This document shows positions 1 through 11,764 of a DNA stretch of 64,000 nucleotides, in pieces. The translations under genes and the position numbers were made by a program. The stretch's first letter is position 1. Each line of letters begins with the position of its first letter. The notes under the pieces are model-generated. The model did not search any database. It saw only the letters and a program-made list of their open reading frames with translations, and was not told where the DNA came from. Source of the DNA: Pomphorhynchus laevis (lineage: Eukaryota > Acanthocephala > Palaeacanthocephala > Echinorhynchida > Pomphorhynchidae); contig WNNJ02003462.1 of assembly GCA_012934845.2 (NCBI GenBank), forward strand, positions 124,001 to 188,000, read 5' to 3'.

Positions 1-3000
1 TAGAAATATCTGCCTTTATTAATCTATTTTTATGTTATTTGTTTTTCATAACATTTGTGATTGTACATTATCTTCTCCCGGGCATACAGCAATGAACAGT
101 TTCTTATCAAGATGATACATTTTTAAATAAATCTACCCTTTAACTATTTTCCGAGTAGTTCTTATTTTTACCATTTTTAATCTGTTGAACAATCAAAAGA
201 TAGGTTTAATAATTTGATCATAACATTCGTGGGATCTGCATTTTTAAACGCCACTTACTATTTATGATTAAGTATCTTCGGAGAAATAAAGACCAGCAAT
301 CCTGTAAGAAATTGTTTCTCTGGAAATTGATAGTACAAATGATATGGTATCTGGTTGATATATTATGCAATGAGATGAAAAATAACCCTTCTTCTGGTAT
401 GTGAGCGTTGGTGCATGTATTTGACAAACAGAACTACATTCTCCCTTATCGATACAGTTAGTAGATAGCGAAAGAGTATGCACCTTCAGCCACGTAATTT
501 GCATAACTTAGCTTTGCAAATTATTTTTGCATTTTCTACTAATATTTAACAATTGCTTTTTTTATTTTCTCTATTTGTAATATTTCGATGCAATTTAGGA
601 TTTATGATATTTCTGTAAAAAATATTGTTGTAGACAAAAATATCACTTGCAATGTGTATGAATATATTACATATTCAATATAATGGTAAATTTGTAATCT
701 ATAAAAAATAAATAATTTTATAAAAATACCTGATCTATTTTTATTTTTCACTAAAATAAATACAGATCTATAATAATAGACCTCTAATATATTAAGAGTA
801 TAGGAATGCGCAGTGATCTATAAATTTATTGATGCCATTTTCAGATACTTTTCTATGTTGCTTAGACAAAAATCACATCATGTCCGGTGTGAACATTGTG
901 TCATACAATCTAATAATTAAACAACATTTTAAATTCTGTTTATTACAATTTCAGATTATTCTAATCTGTTGTGTTGCAATCTTAGACTTGAATGTACGAA
1001 AGCCAAAAATTCCACTCAAAAAATAATTATCCGGATTACTCATTTGATTACTTAATAGACCAAATAAATATTATCAAAAATAAGCCAATGTATTTAAATG
1101 TATGTAAAGGGGGTTTATTGCTATTTTACATTCAATTATTCGTATATTAGTAGATATGTTAGTTCAACATTTGGTAAAAATACAATTTAATAGCTCATTA
1201 TTTGATGTAACATTGAATAAGCATATTCAAAAATAAATATTTGCATATATTATCGCATTATACATTAATCTAATTGCTAACTATTGAAAATTGTCTAAAA
1301 TGTTGATTTTTATAAATAAAATATCTATAAGTATTTATGTAATGTATTATAGAATATTTTAGAGGATAATATTTTTGTAGGAGTTAGTATCACAAAAATA
1401 ACATCGGACTGTAAATATTAACATCTTAATGACTGGCTTATTTGTTCGGAAATAATGTATTGACTCACAAGGTCGGTAATTCTATTGATAGCAGTTAAGA
1501 TTAAAAAAAACATACATGACTAATTGCAGCAATTGAACAGGAAAATAATTGATTCGCTTTGAGACTAATGCTCTTATTAGTTTTTCTAAAGGCATTACTG
1601 TGTGTACCATACAGACTACTAGAGATGTCGTCAATCTCTTCGACATAGATAATGTGGTCTCCATTCGTAAAGATGGAATTAGGTTTTTCCTGAAGGTATA
1701 CAAGAAAGGGATCAATAGTTTTCATGGTCGATGTTCTTTGTTCTTCGTGGCAGGTGTGATAAGCGACACTATTAATGACGGTCGTCGATGACACAAACTC
1801 TCTAAAACAAGTTTGTAGTACACAAACTCTTACATATTAGTAACAAATATGTTACTTAATACTTTAATAAGTCTGTGTACTGGAAAATTTAATGTTCGAG
1901 AAAACATATGAAGCTTTTCAATTAAATTTAAAGAGGTTGAAATCGTTAAATAAATCTCATTTACAAAGTTATTTGCTTGGAAATGATTTAATTAACGACT
2001 TTACAATAAAATAACTATTTTACAATAATAGTTTATTAAAATAATAAACTATTAAATTATCAATTATTAAATAGCACTAATTAATAGCTAATTATTCTGA
2101 TTAAATCATTAATATTTATGAACAAAATCTTTGAATACAATATTTAAAGAGAAATGTTGTAATATAATATTGTAATATTAATATTAATAATATTAAATAA
2201 TATAAAAATTATATATTATTAATATAAATAATATATAAATTAATATTAATATTGTAATACAATAAAAAAATATTGTAATACAATATTTAAAGAGAAATGT
2301 TGTAAAAACATTTTATTTTACTTAAAAACCGTTTTATCTGTAAGAATATTAATCACGAGTTTTTCTATTATCGTCAGACAACATTTAAGAGTTACCAAAA
2401 CTTGAAACATAGGCATTACGTAGATATTTACATCTTTAAGTGATAGAAAAATAAATTTGCAACTGTTATTGTAATTTTGTCGTTAATGTGACGTCAAATG
2501 ATCTTGTTTATTTGATGTTTAATATTTGTTCGATATGTGTTTAATATTTGTTATATATAACTTTAAAACTAATCAAATTAACTCAACAATTAGCGATACA
2601 GATTTATTAATGTGTCGGCCGAAGCCGAAATGGCTGAATTCGTAAACCAGAATGCTCAACAGCGGTGTCAAAATCAAGAAATGATATATATAATATTGGA
2701 TAAATAGCCCTTCGATAATATTATCTAAGCTATGACTTACCTCATAATTACGCTTGATTACGGATGGCGTCGAGCATATTCTTAAAGACTTTGCCCTCTC
2801 TCCCCCTTAAAGGGGTAGATCGAAGGTTATACCCAGGTTTTAAAATGTACTTAATTTCTTCCAGATAAAGTTTCTATATTTTTGAATAATGTATCAATTA
2901 GATGCACGTTTGATTTTATCAACATATTGAATTAAAGTATAAATATATGTCCACGATCGTTTTACAATGTAGAATTAAAAATTGTTAAAATACGCACATG

Positions 3001-4434
3001 TTATAATATGAAAATTTGTAAATTTAAAATAAAAATACTATTTTGATAAAATATTTTTGAATAAAAAAATTATAATCGTCAGAACAATTTGGTTTTTGAA
3101 TTTATATTCTTAATCATAATTTTGTTTAAACCTGAAAATATTAAACAATATTTGCTTATATGAGTTAAATTATTTAATTTTTAATTTTATTAGCAAATAA
3201 TTAAAATTAATTTAAAATATTTTCAAACACTTTCTTGCACCAAACAAAGCCCATCCAAAGTTTTATACAATAAAAGATAATATTTTTATTAAATAATTTT
3301 TAAATACCATTATTATCAATATTTACTTATGAAATTTATATTCTCTCTATGAATATTAAAGCTTGGAATTTCTTCAAAATTATTCACATTAAACTCTATA
3401 AAGCACTAAATTATTTAGCTATTTTTTATTTAATTTATTCGTAATAATAATTTAGCAATTAAAAGAATTTCTTAATATTTAATTAATATTGGATTGTTGT
3501 GTTAGATTTGAGATAAGATATCATCATTAAGAAAAGTTGAGTCATCAGGTTCGACCCCGATTCCTCATTGCATAAGATCAGCAAATACAAATACCAGTGA
3601 TGTATTTCTTGTGACTTGTTTCCTCTGAAATTATTAATTTATATTAATACTAACATATTAATTTATTGAAATTATGGTTAACACAAAATTGTATTTACTT
3701 TCGATTAAAGACGAAACGTAATGTTTCAAAATTTGAATAAATACAAAATTGTAGCAATTATCTAATTTCAGTTGAGATACTAAATGGCTAATTATATATT
3801 TTAGCCATTAAGATAAAGAACAAACGGTAAAACCCAGACAAACATTGCAATTCGAAATAAAATTAAAACTTTAAATTTGTAATTTAAAAACATTTATCTA
3901 ACGCATAATAATTAGTCATAATTAATTAGTCATAATAATCAGTCATTCTTTCAAATAAGGAAAAAAATGAAGTTTTAACTAAAAAACTTTTAACTTTTAT
4001 TTTTTTACAAATCAAATTTCTTTAAAAGTATTTATAAATATCATGTTTACGGATAATATGTTCTGCTAATGATATTTAATGGCATGCTAAATCAAATCAG
4101 ATTTTATACTTAAATATTTGTATGATATTTAAGTATAAAATCTTAATTGATCTTATTAGTTAATCTTAATCCTTAATCGAAATTGAGGATTTTGTATGTC
4201 GAAATCGTAAATTGTTTTGTTGCAAGTTATATTTTATAAATCTTGTCGTAGTAGTTACTTATTGTTTTTATAATATTTTCGTCCTATACTTCTAGATCCG
4301 CCATACTAATTCAAGTATTTTTTCCTTAAACAAATTTATACTTAAATCAGATTATTATTATCAATAATTTAGATTTTAATTTTAATTTTTAATTATAACT
4401 TAGTCAGATTATTATGATCAGATTCTTGTTTTAG
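1..4434. other. AT-rich stretch without a recognised gene
   Basis: No open frame here resembles a known protein. Short frames around 1.5-1.8 kb overlap on both strands and show no motif. The block at 2150-2300 is almost pure A+T and contains a direct repeat of about 26 bp (near 2136 and 2278). A perfect inverted repeat with arms of about 16 bp lies near 4098-4142. I see nothing else to annotate. Confidence 0.6.
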
Positions 4435-4468
4435 AAGTTGACGAGCGAGGAAACATACTACTTATAAT

Positions 4469-4496
4469 CTGATGATGAATGCATTTGCATTCGAAT
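4469..4496 (+). ncRNA. hammerhead ribozyme-like core, copy 1
   Basis: CTGATGA (4469-4475) is followed by a hairpin, stem GAATGC/GCATTC, and then GAAT at 4493-4496. This copies the hammerhead order CUGAUGA, stem II, GAAA, but the last A is changed to T, so this copy is probably inactive. Stem I is not obvious. Confidence 0.45.
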
Positions 4497-4556
4497 AACC
4501 AAAGAACTTTTTAACCAGTCTGATTAAAAAGTTTTTTGGTTATTACTACTTACAAT

Positions 4557-4584
4557 CTGATGATGAATGCAGTTGCATTCGAAA
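4557..4584 (+). ncRNA. hammerhead ribozyme-like core, copy 2
   Basis: CTGATGA (4557-4563), one extra T, stem II GAATGC/GCATTC with loop AGTT, then an intact GAAA (4581-4584). The next bases, ATTC, would give a two-pair palindromic stem III (AAUU) and a UC cleavage site. Minimal stem III helices of this kind are known from PLE and retrozyme hammerheads, which work as dimers. Two such cores lie 88 bp apart here. Stem I is weak, so activity is not shown. Confidence 0.55.
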
Positions 4585-4904
4585 ATTCACTAAATAAACT
4601 ATGTTTCCTCGCTCGTCAACTTATATAACAATTGTTTATAAGCGAGACTTATCTTCAAAAAAAAATCAGATTCTTATACTTCATATTTTTATTTTCAAAG
4701 TTAATCACATGAAACCATATAAAACTCTAAATTATTAGTTTTTATTTTAATTAATTAATTAATTATAATAATTATTTAACAATTAAAATAATTTCTTGCG
4801 AATTAATTGATAATTTAACAATTAAAAAAATTTCTTACTAATGAATTACATTGCCGTGTTAGATTTAATGTTATCATATTATTTTAATCAGACTTAAATC
4901 TTCA

Positions 4905-6090
4905 AGCAAGTTTAATGGATTTTTTCTTTTTCTTATAATTTTACAATATACAAATTAACAAATTAAAAATTTGTTATTAATTTTTATTAAAAATTAATTT
5001 AAACTCTTAAGCGAAAAATATTTATGAATGGATAATAAACAATATGCTTTGTATTAGAATAACATACACTAATTACAAAAAAATTTCCATAGGAATTTAC
5101 GTAAATTAATTCCCATAAATTAATGTAAATTAATTAAATTAGCATTTATTTATATTAATATTAGTTTCGTTTGTGACAACTCGTCATTTTATTAGTTCTC
5201 CATTTGCCGTTTTTAGATAATGGAATTTGTTATGATAGAAACTGGTTAGAGTATAATATATTATTTAATTATATTAACATTATATAAAATATTAATTAAT
5301 ATATTTTTTATATGTTTTATTAATTATATTCATATTAATATCTAATATTAATAGGAATATCTATATTAATATTTTTATATAATAGGAATATTAATATCCC
5401 TTTATAATCTATAAATATTAATATATTATAATATAATGGAATTCTCTATAATTGGCGTCTGTTATATTTAAATACTACATGGGAATCTTCAAGCAAGTTT
5501 AATGGATTTTTTCTTTTTCTTATAATTTTACAATATACAAATTAACAAATCATTATTAAAAATAAATTTAACCTATTAAGCGAAAATATTTGTATTTATA
5601 ATAAACATTATGCTTTGTATTAGAATAAGGTACACGAAATAATTAAATTTCATCAGAGGAAATACGCCATTAGCGCGTATTTGGCACCACTGCTATGTTG
5701 GGTCAATAAATATGGTCCGAAACCTGATAACATACAGTTACTCCTGATGACCTTTTAATCAAGTCATAAAAATTGACTTATTTTAATATTATTAAAATAT
5801 TAAATTTACAATATATAAATCAATAAAATATTATTATAAATTTATTTAAACTATTAAGCCAAAACATTTTATGGATAATAATCATTATGCTTTGTATTAG
5901 AATAAGGTGCACTAAATAATCAAATTTCATCATAGGAAATACGCCATTAGCGTGTATTTGGCACCACTGCTATGTTGGGTTGAGGAATAAGGTCCGAAAC
6001 CTGATAAGATAGCACTCCCTCCTGATGACATGCAATCCTTATTCTTATACACCGTCTGTTATTTATTAGTCAATTCATCAAAATTGATTT
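4905..6090 (+). repeat. three PLE-type terminal modules in series
   Basis: Three diverged copies of one module start near 4905, 5480 and 5800. Each has an AT-rich lead, a conserved stretch ending in GTATTAGAATAA, and in the second and third a small hairpin (AAATACG / CGTATTT around CCATTAG), then CTATGTTGGGT, CGAAACCTGATA and CTCCTGATGAC. The same module follows PLE reverse transcriptase ends at 13.1, 36.3 and 63.6 kb, so I read it as the PLE end (pseudo-LTR) repeat. No protein is coded. Confidence 0.6.
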
Positions 6091-7184
6091 TTATTTTAAA
6101 TTTCAATTTTAAATGTTAACTTGATATAAATATTGATTGTATAAAATCTTATATAATTTTTTTATTTTTTATAGTATAAAATACGTAGACTCATTTATCT
6201 GATCTGATTATACTTCTAGATCCGCAATACTGGATTCAAGTAATTAAAGAAATTCAAATACTAAGATCATTAATTAATCAGTAATTGATCAGTTTGTATA
6301 ACAAAAAGTGTTGATATCTTAATTGTTGCATGTCAAAGCACTAGGTTAGTACACAATTTTACATTTTGCTAATTATTTTAATATGTGATTATCTTATAAG
6401 ATTTAATTTGTTCACAATGTTGCAACTGAATATAAAATTTTCTGTATATGTGGTCAGTTTGGTCTTTATTATATTTATTCTATTTTTTAATTTGGTTTGT
6501 TCATAATGTTATCAGTTAACTATACGTTTAGCTGTATATTAAATCAAATTCATAGCATACCGATTACTGTAATGTCGTATTTTTCCTTTTTACCTTTAGT
6601 GAATGACAATAAATCAAATATATGCATTGCTGGTATTATTATTGAAAAATGCCATTCCACAATTCTAAACAATACCAAAATATTTTGACGGATTAACATA
6701 AATCATTTTTTTTGCGGATGGCAAGTCAACCACGCGTGAACAATTTTAGCAATTGCCGTCTCGTTGTTTTCATGACTCGCAATACTCAAGTGATCACCAT
6801 GATACTACCTGACTATCATCAGGAAGTTCTAATTTTTGCATTTGCAAGCAAATGTTTATGTTTTTATTGTATTAAATACCAGAAAATTATTGTGAGAAAA
6901 CATATCAGATTTTTTTACTTAAATTACAATAAAATTATTTAATTAGAGTTTTAATTATTAATATTTTTAATTATTTATATTAATTATTAAAATTAATTTT
7001 TACTAAAATCTTATTAAAATTGTCGCCATCAGTTTAGAATATCAAACAGCGTCTAGAGCGTTTTTTTAAAAAGGTGCCACAAATCGAGGTTTTTGAGGGG
7101 GCGCGAGTTTTAATTTTGAGTATTATATACCATATAATATTAGTCAATTATTTATTAGTCTATTTTAAAAAATTTACTAATTAA
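6091..7184. other. AT-rich stretch without recognised content
   Basis: Two short frames (6497-6688 and 6712-6942) have biased composition and no motif. I see no gene, RNA or repeat family here. Confidence 0.5.
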
Positions 7185-7290
7185 TAAGGAATAATGGCCA
7201 TCAGGAGGAATTGCTATGCTATCAGGTTTATGCCCCCATTACTCGACACAACATAATAGCGCAGCCAAATACATGCTAATGACGCATAGT
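7185..7290 (-). repeat. PLE-type terminal module, antisense partial copy
   Basis: The reverse complement matches the module described at 4905-6090: ACCTGATAGCATAGC, then TCCTCCTGATG, with the AAATAC...GCTAATGAC hairpin at the other end. It is diverged and isolated. Confidence 0.5.
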
Positions 7291-7528
7291 ATTCATCGCC
7301 GATACAAAATATATCAGATCCTTACTGAAATTACCTTAATTATTAATATTTTAAAATTAATTGTTACTGCAATCTAAAATTGTCGCCATCAGATGAATTT
7401 CATTAATTTATGCATTAATTAATTTATTTTTACTGCTAAAATTCATTTATTTTATGTTTTAAGTAATCCGTTGTTTCATTTTAAATTGATTATAATAATT
7501 AAGAAAATTATTATTGCCAATATATATA

Positions 7529-7684
7529 GTAAAAGTATCTTAAGATGTTTGTTATCAAGAAAAATTTTTGTTGAAAAAAATTTTTCTTGATAACAAACAT
7601 CTTACAATGCTGATGAAGGTTTAAGAACCGAAACGTTCGAATATTAAAACTTTTTGTTGATTGGTGTTAATAAGATACTTTTAC
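7529..7684 (+). mobile_element. fold-back element with perfect inner palindrome and hammerhead core
   Basis: Outer 14-bp inverted repeats (7529-7542 and 7671-7684, GTAAAAGTATCTTA) enclose a perfect inner inverted repeat with 28-bp arms (7542-7569 and 7576-7603) and a 6-nt loop. Directly behind the palindrome lies a hammerhead-like core (7610-7634). There is no coding capacity. It looks like a small non-autonomous element, different in sequence from the one at 4435. Confidence 0.5.
7610..7634 (+). ncRNA. hammerhead ribozyme-like core
   Basis: CTGATGA (7610-7616), A, a perfect stem II GGTT/AACC with loop TAAG, then GAAAC (7630-7634) followed by GTT. GAAACGTT gives the two-pair palindromic stem III (ACGU) and UU cleavage site typical of PLE hammerheads. 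All core bases match; stem I pairing is weak. Confidence 0.6.
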
Positions 7685-7699
7685 AATATCTAAATGAAC

Positions 7700-8850
7700 G
7701 GTCCTACGAGGATCACACCCGAAAGTCCCATGCTAGATAACATATATATAATACCACGTACTTAATTTGAAAATACCACGTACTTAATTTCCGGTATTGA
7801 TTTCAATTTTACCAGACAGTAACACAAATATATCGTATTACCCTCGAAGCATCGATCGTTTTCTCCAAAATAGTCTTTGCTATTTCAACGCATCTTTAAA
7901 TTATCTGTGATTTCTATGAACAATCTTGCAAAGGCTATAATCAACTATTTAATTTGGTAAGCTAACACTTGTTTTTACATTGCAGAATAAATGATGATCA
8001 TATGATCTGCAGAAATCATCCAAAGTCATCGTTTTTGTGATTTATTTTGTTAATTATTTGTTTAATTAATTTATTATTTAATTTATTTATTTTGCTTAAT
8101 TACGTTATTCATTATTCAATTTTTGCAATATCAATAGAAAAGGTCCCCTCCGACCTTTTTTGTGAAACATTAATCAGTAATTTAATGTTTCACACAGAAA
8201 AATTTAGTGGAAAAACTGCAGTCAATATTTTGTAAATGCAGTGTCCATTTTTTACTTGGACATTTCAAGAGTTTGAATTAGATTTGATATAATTTTTGTA
8301 AATCGATTCCATAAGAGGATCTAGGAATTGCGTTCATTTTATTATATTTAAATATTTCTATAAATACTGTTAAAGAGTAATAACGTGGAGATAAAATAAA
8401 TAATAAATTTCTAAAATAAATTGTATAAATCTATTATATCAATTTCAGTTTTGTACTTACCATATGATTACAATCGAAAAGATTTGTCTTGCAATGCGCA
8501 AGTATAATTTACAATGAATTTACACCGAACAATTAATGCAGTTTTTCAATTATATTTCTGTTGATTAGCATATCGATTCAAGTAACGTAACAATTTCTTG
8601 ATCCAACCAAATTCGGATGCCAAACTTATTAGCATACTCTGTCTATGCTAATAAGTAGCATGTCTATGCTACTCTGTCTTTTGGTATATATTAAACGGTG
8701 AGATGTGTCTCGAACACTTCTCGAGGAAGACTTTCCAAACACCCTAAGTACTTGACCGTCAATTGGTTCTTTTTAATATATCAGACCAATACATTTTTGA
8801 CTAAGGTATCAGAGTAAACCTATGCTCAGTCAAAATTAATTATCCACATG
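7700..8850. other. non-coding AT-rich stretch
   Basis: No recognisable gene. The 62-codon frame at 8047-8235 is of biased composition. A short local duplication (GTCTATGCTA, three times) lies near 8640-8670. Confidence 0.5.
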
Positions 8851-9440
8851 AGAAAAATTCTTTTGTATAAATTTTTACAAAGTTTTGGTCATACAGTGAC
8901 GCTTTTCAAGATAGTATTTGTTTACAAAAATCGCCTTATATCCAATGGATACGGAAAAATATGAAGAAATTTTCTGAGTCCATACTATCGATGAGAATTC
9001 TTAAATTATAGTTCGATATATTATCATGCATATTTCTCCTCCGCCATTGATCTGCATAGACTCAAGTATTAAACGCCCATAGATATTTGGTTCTTTTGCA
9101 AATATTCTGGCATCGTCGAACTCAATATAGTGTTTTTATTGAGGGAATGATTCAAAATAACGAATGACATACCCCTTTCCTTAAAGCATAACGATGTTCC
9201 TTTATTCTAAGCTGTAATGGTCGTTTAGTCTGACCCATGTAGGTTGCATCATATTCTTTACATTTTATCTGATATACGACACCTAATATTTTCCGTAACC
9301 ATGTAATATAAGGCAATTTTTTTGTAAACAAGTACTATCTTGAAAAGAGTCACTTTGTATGACCGAAACGTTGTAAAATTTATAAAAAAAATTTCTTGTG
9401 TGGATAATTTATTATGCCTAAGTATAGAATTAGATGGCAC
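8850..9440 (-). mobile_element. Penelope-like element fragment: GIY-YIG endonuclease end between inverted arms
   Basis: On the minus strand, 8990-9310 encodes the PLE GIY-YIG nuclease: VVYQIKCKEYDATYMGQT, then RPLQLRIKEHRYALRKG, and further on EFDDARIFAKEPN and GRLILESMQI, all characteristic of PLE endonuclease domains. The fragment is a broken fossil. It is framed by inverted arms of about 100 bp (about 8855-8950 and 9300-9440), each containing a GAC-rich hairpin and ACCGAAACGTT or its decayed form, which looks like the 3' half of a hammerhead core. The RT part is not present here. Confidence 0.75.
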
Positions 9441-9449
9441 AATCATGCT

Positions 9450-10780
9450 GCATATTTTAATATATTTGTAACTACGAACTCACGTTGAATATCTAAGTTT
9501 AAAATATATTTTTAAAAACTTATTTCGGCTACTTATATTCGAGATCTTATTCTTTCTGTCATTATTAAAAAATCATGGTCTGAAGTGATTGATCGGTAAA
9601 TTGAGATTTTGCCTGTCTTAAATCCATGTATCATGATAGATCTGCTCGATGAATGCAAAATTGCGTTAACTATGCATATCAGTCTATCGATATTCTTCTG
9701 TTTCCTTCAATTACTAGTAAATATGATCGCTAATTGATTGAACTTTGATATTTCATGCAAAATATTGTCCTCCCTCAGTCGGATCAATTGTATAACCTTG
9801 TTTAGAGACGATATATTGATACATTTTTATGAGTAAACATAATACATTACAACGTAAAGTGAAATTTAAATTTAAATTCTAAGAAAAACCCATTTGAAGC
9901 AGTTCGAACAACATATATAAAAGACAATGTTGGTATCCTGATGAAATCATGCTGTAAAATCATAGCCAAATTTGCACCTTTCAATACGGCTGTCTACAAT
10001 TAGATTAGTTTGACGTTATTTAATTTCTTAGATATTGTTTGGTTAACTTTCGCTATGAACTTGAAAATATCCCAAGACCCAAAATATTATACAAAATGCA
10101 TTAAAATATTTTTATAAGTAGACATAAAAGTTGTTCCTCCTGATGACCTCTAATTCTTATTCTAACACATCACCTGTTATTTATTAATCAAGTCATAAAT
10201 TATACTATATTATTATAGTCAGAAATATGGTCGGATAACAAAATTACATTTATTTGAAGATATAAAGATATAATATACGAAATATAATTACATACAAACC
10301 ATACATATATAAAGAAGTCAGGAACGAAATAACAAATTTACTACTTTTCAAAAATAAAATAGATTTTTCTTATAAAATAGATCTTCAAAATAAAAATATT
10401 TTAATATTTAACAGTTATTAAAAATAACTGTTTAATAATTGTTCAAATAAAAATAATAGTCTTAATTTTGTGATAAAAATATTATAAATAAATTGTGTTT
10501 TAAATATTAATTGAAAAATTCGCTTATATTTTAATTAATGTTTTACATATCTCTATGATTCGTCTCGTAACATAAAGATCAAAAACCTGACACTAGAAAC
10601 GTTCAAGATATACTTTACTGTCACGTCCTTTAACATATTGTTTAACATAATAAGTATAATAATTACATAATAGTTAATCATTACAAGAAGACGATTGCTT
10701 GTCTTCATGTCCTTTGCAATGATTTCACATTTGCTTGGATTTAAACACAAACCAAGACCGTAACCGAGTAGCGTGATGGT
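9450..10780. other. non-coding stretch with one partial PLE module
   Basis: No gene is seen. At about 10125-10200 there is a short plus-strand match to the end of the PLE terminal module (GTTCCTCCTGATGACC then ATCACCTGTTATTTATTA). A short palindrome (AACAGTTATT / AATAACTGTT) lies near 10410. Confidence 0.5.
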
Positions 10781-10784
10781 TTTA

Positions 10785-10835
10785 ACATCCTCCTTTACGA
10801 GGAGGATGAAATTTAAAATAAAAGTCAATTTAAAT
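10785..10835. repeat. left arm of a 2.7-kb-spaced inverted repeat
   Basis: About 45 bp here (CATCCTCCTTTACGAGGAGG followed by ATGAAATTTAAAATAAAAG) is repeated in inverted orientation at 13440-13495. Each arm also contains its own small hairpin around CCTCCT/AGGAGG. The pair encloses a LINE fragment and several PLE modules. Confidence 0.6.
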
Positions 10836-10839
10836 TTAT

Positions 10840-11440
10840 ACATGATAAAAAAGGATTTATTTTAACGTGGCAAACGCGTGCCAGCGCACGCTTACATGAC
10901 CACAACAAAACAAAAATGTAAATGATATGTCGATAAGGTGTGAACGGAGGAGGTGTTTGAATGTGATAAAAATAGAGCGCGGCGGACGTCGAGAAAGAGT
11001 TGATTCCAGGCGAGTGAGGCGGCGACGAGTAAAAATCGGAGACCATAGTTGTTGGAGTAATTGGGAATGTGGAGTAAGAGGGTATGATGGGAACGCAGCG
11101 ATAGCGAGATGGGGCGAGTGTCGTCTAAGAAAGGAAGGTGATGAACGATGGGGAGCAGACAGCGATGAGACGAAAAGTAACGAGAAGAAGGCGGAGTTTG
11201 ATGCGGATGTGGATGGTGGGCCAGGAGAGTTGGGCAAAATATGTGGATGTGTGGTCGAAGCGACGGAGACGAAAGAGCACTCGAACGGCGGTGTTGATTA
11301 TTCGTTGTAGGGGTAGGATGATGGATTTTGGAGAATTGGCGAAAAGGCTAAGGCAGTAATCGATTTTAGGGATGAGAAGCGATGAAATAAGATACATACA
11401 AGAACGGAAGTCGATAAGGGGGCGGATACGGCGGATGTCA
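10840..11440 (-). pseudogene. CR1/L2-like LINE, C-terminal RT fragment
   Basis: The minus frame ending at 11125 reads SSLLIPKIDYCLSLFANSPK, then LPLQRIINTAVRVLFRLRRF and DHTSTYF. This aligns without doubt to residues ~335-400 of the RT at 49277-50776 (SSLLFSRLDYCLSLFSNSPK). Further left another frame gives the tail of the same protein (SQLLQQLWSPIFTRRRLT). It is a 5'-truncated, frameshifted copy with higher GC than its flanks. Confidence 0.8.
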
Positions 11441-11764
11441 CCTATAATAATAAGTATAATAATTACATATTAGTTAATAATTACTCAAAATATAAAGTTT
11501 ATAAAAATGTAATTATCGATTTGAAAATTTATTTAAATACCTTTATTAAATTTTAATTTGAACTAAATAGTATTTATCAATTATTTAATTTTTAATTTTT
11601 AATTATTTAATAATGACAACTGTGTTACTATAAAACTCAGATAATTCTAGACAATTTATGTTCATTTAGATAATAAATTCAAGAATTTATTACATAATTA
11701 AATTATTATGTAATAATTTATTATTTTTAATAAATTTCGATTTAAATTGCACTACTTTAAACTG

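Larger units (their letters stand above)
4435..4622 (+). mobile_element. 188-bp fold-back element with 23-bp terminal inverted repeats and two hammerhead cores
   Basis: The ends are perfect 23-bp inverted repeats (4435-4457 and 4600-4622, outer bases AAGTTGACGAGCG). Inside is a second inverted repeat (about 4494-4514 and 4524-4544, one mismatch). Between the outer and inner arms, on both sides, sits the same roughly 40-bp direct repeat carrying CTGATGA, a GC-rich hairpin and GAA(A/T). The layout resembles a MITE, but the paired ribozyme-like cores recall retrozymes or PLE-derived elements. It has no coding capacity. Structure is seen directly; the mobile nature is inferred. Confidence 0.6.

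Noticed and set aside
1482-1794. frames of 77, 97 and 80 codons on both strands
   Set aside because: They overlap one another on both strands and show no motif or splice signals; chance frames in a less AT-rich stretch.
2620-2830. GC-richer block with TCGGCCGA and CCCCCTTAAAGGGG
   Set aside because: Could be an old SINE or transposon end, but neither pol III boxes nor terminal repeats or a protein match were found.
3548-3575. tRNA or SINE, because of GGTTCGACCCC
   Set aside because: No box A at the right distance and no cloverleaf could be drawn; the match is limited to the B-box-like words.
4905-6090. LTR retrotransposon long terminal repeats
   Set aside because: The modules lack TG...CA borders and a tRNA primer site, and they follow Penelope-like RT ends, so they are PLE terminal modules.
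10857-11310. overlapping 126- and 127-codon frames near 11 kb as genes
   Set aside because: Both cover the decayed CR1-like RT end read in the right frame at 11125-11397; the plus-strand frame is a shadow.
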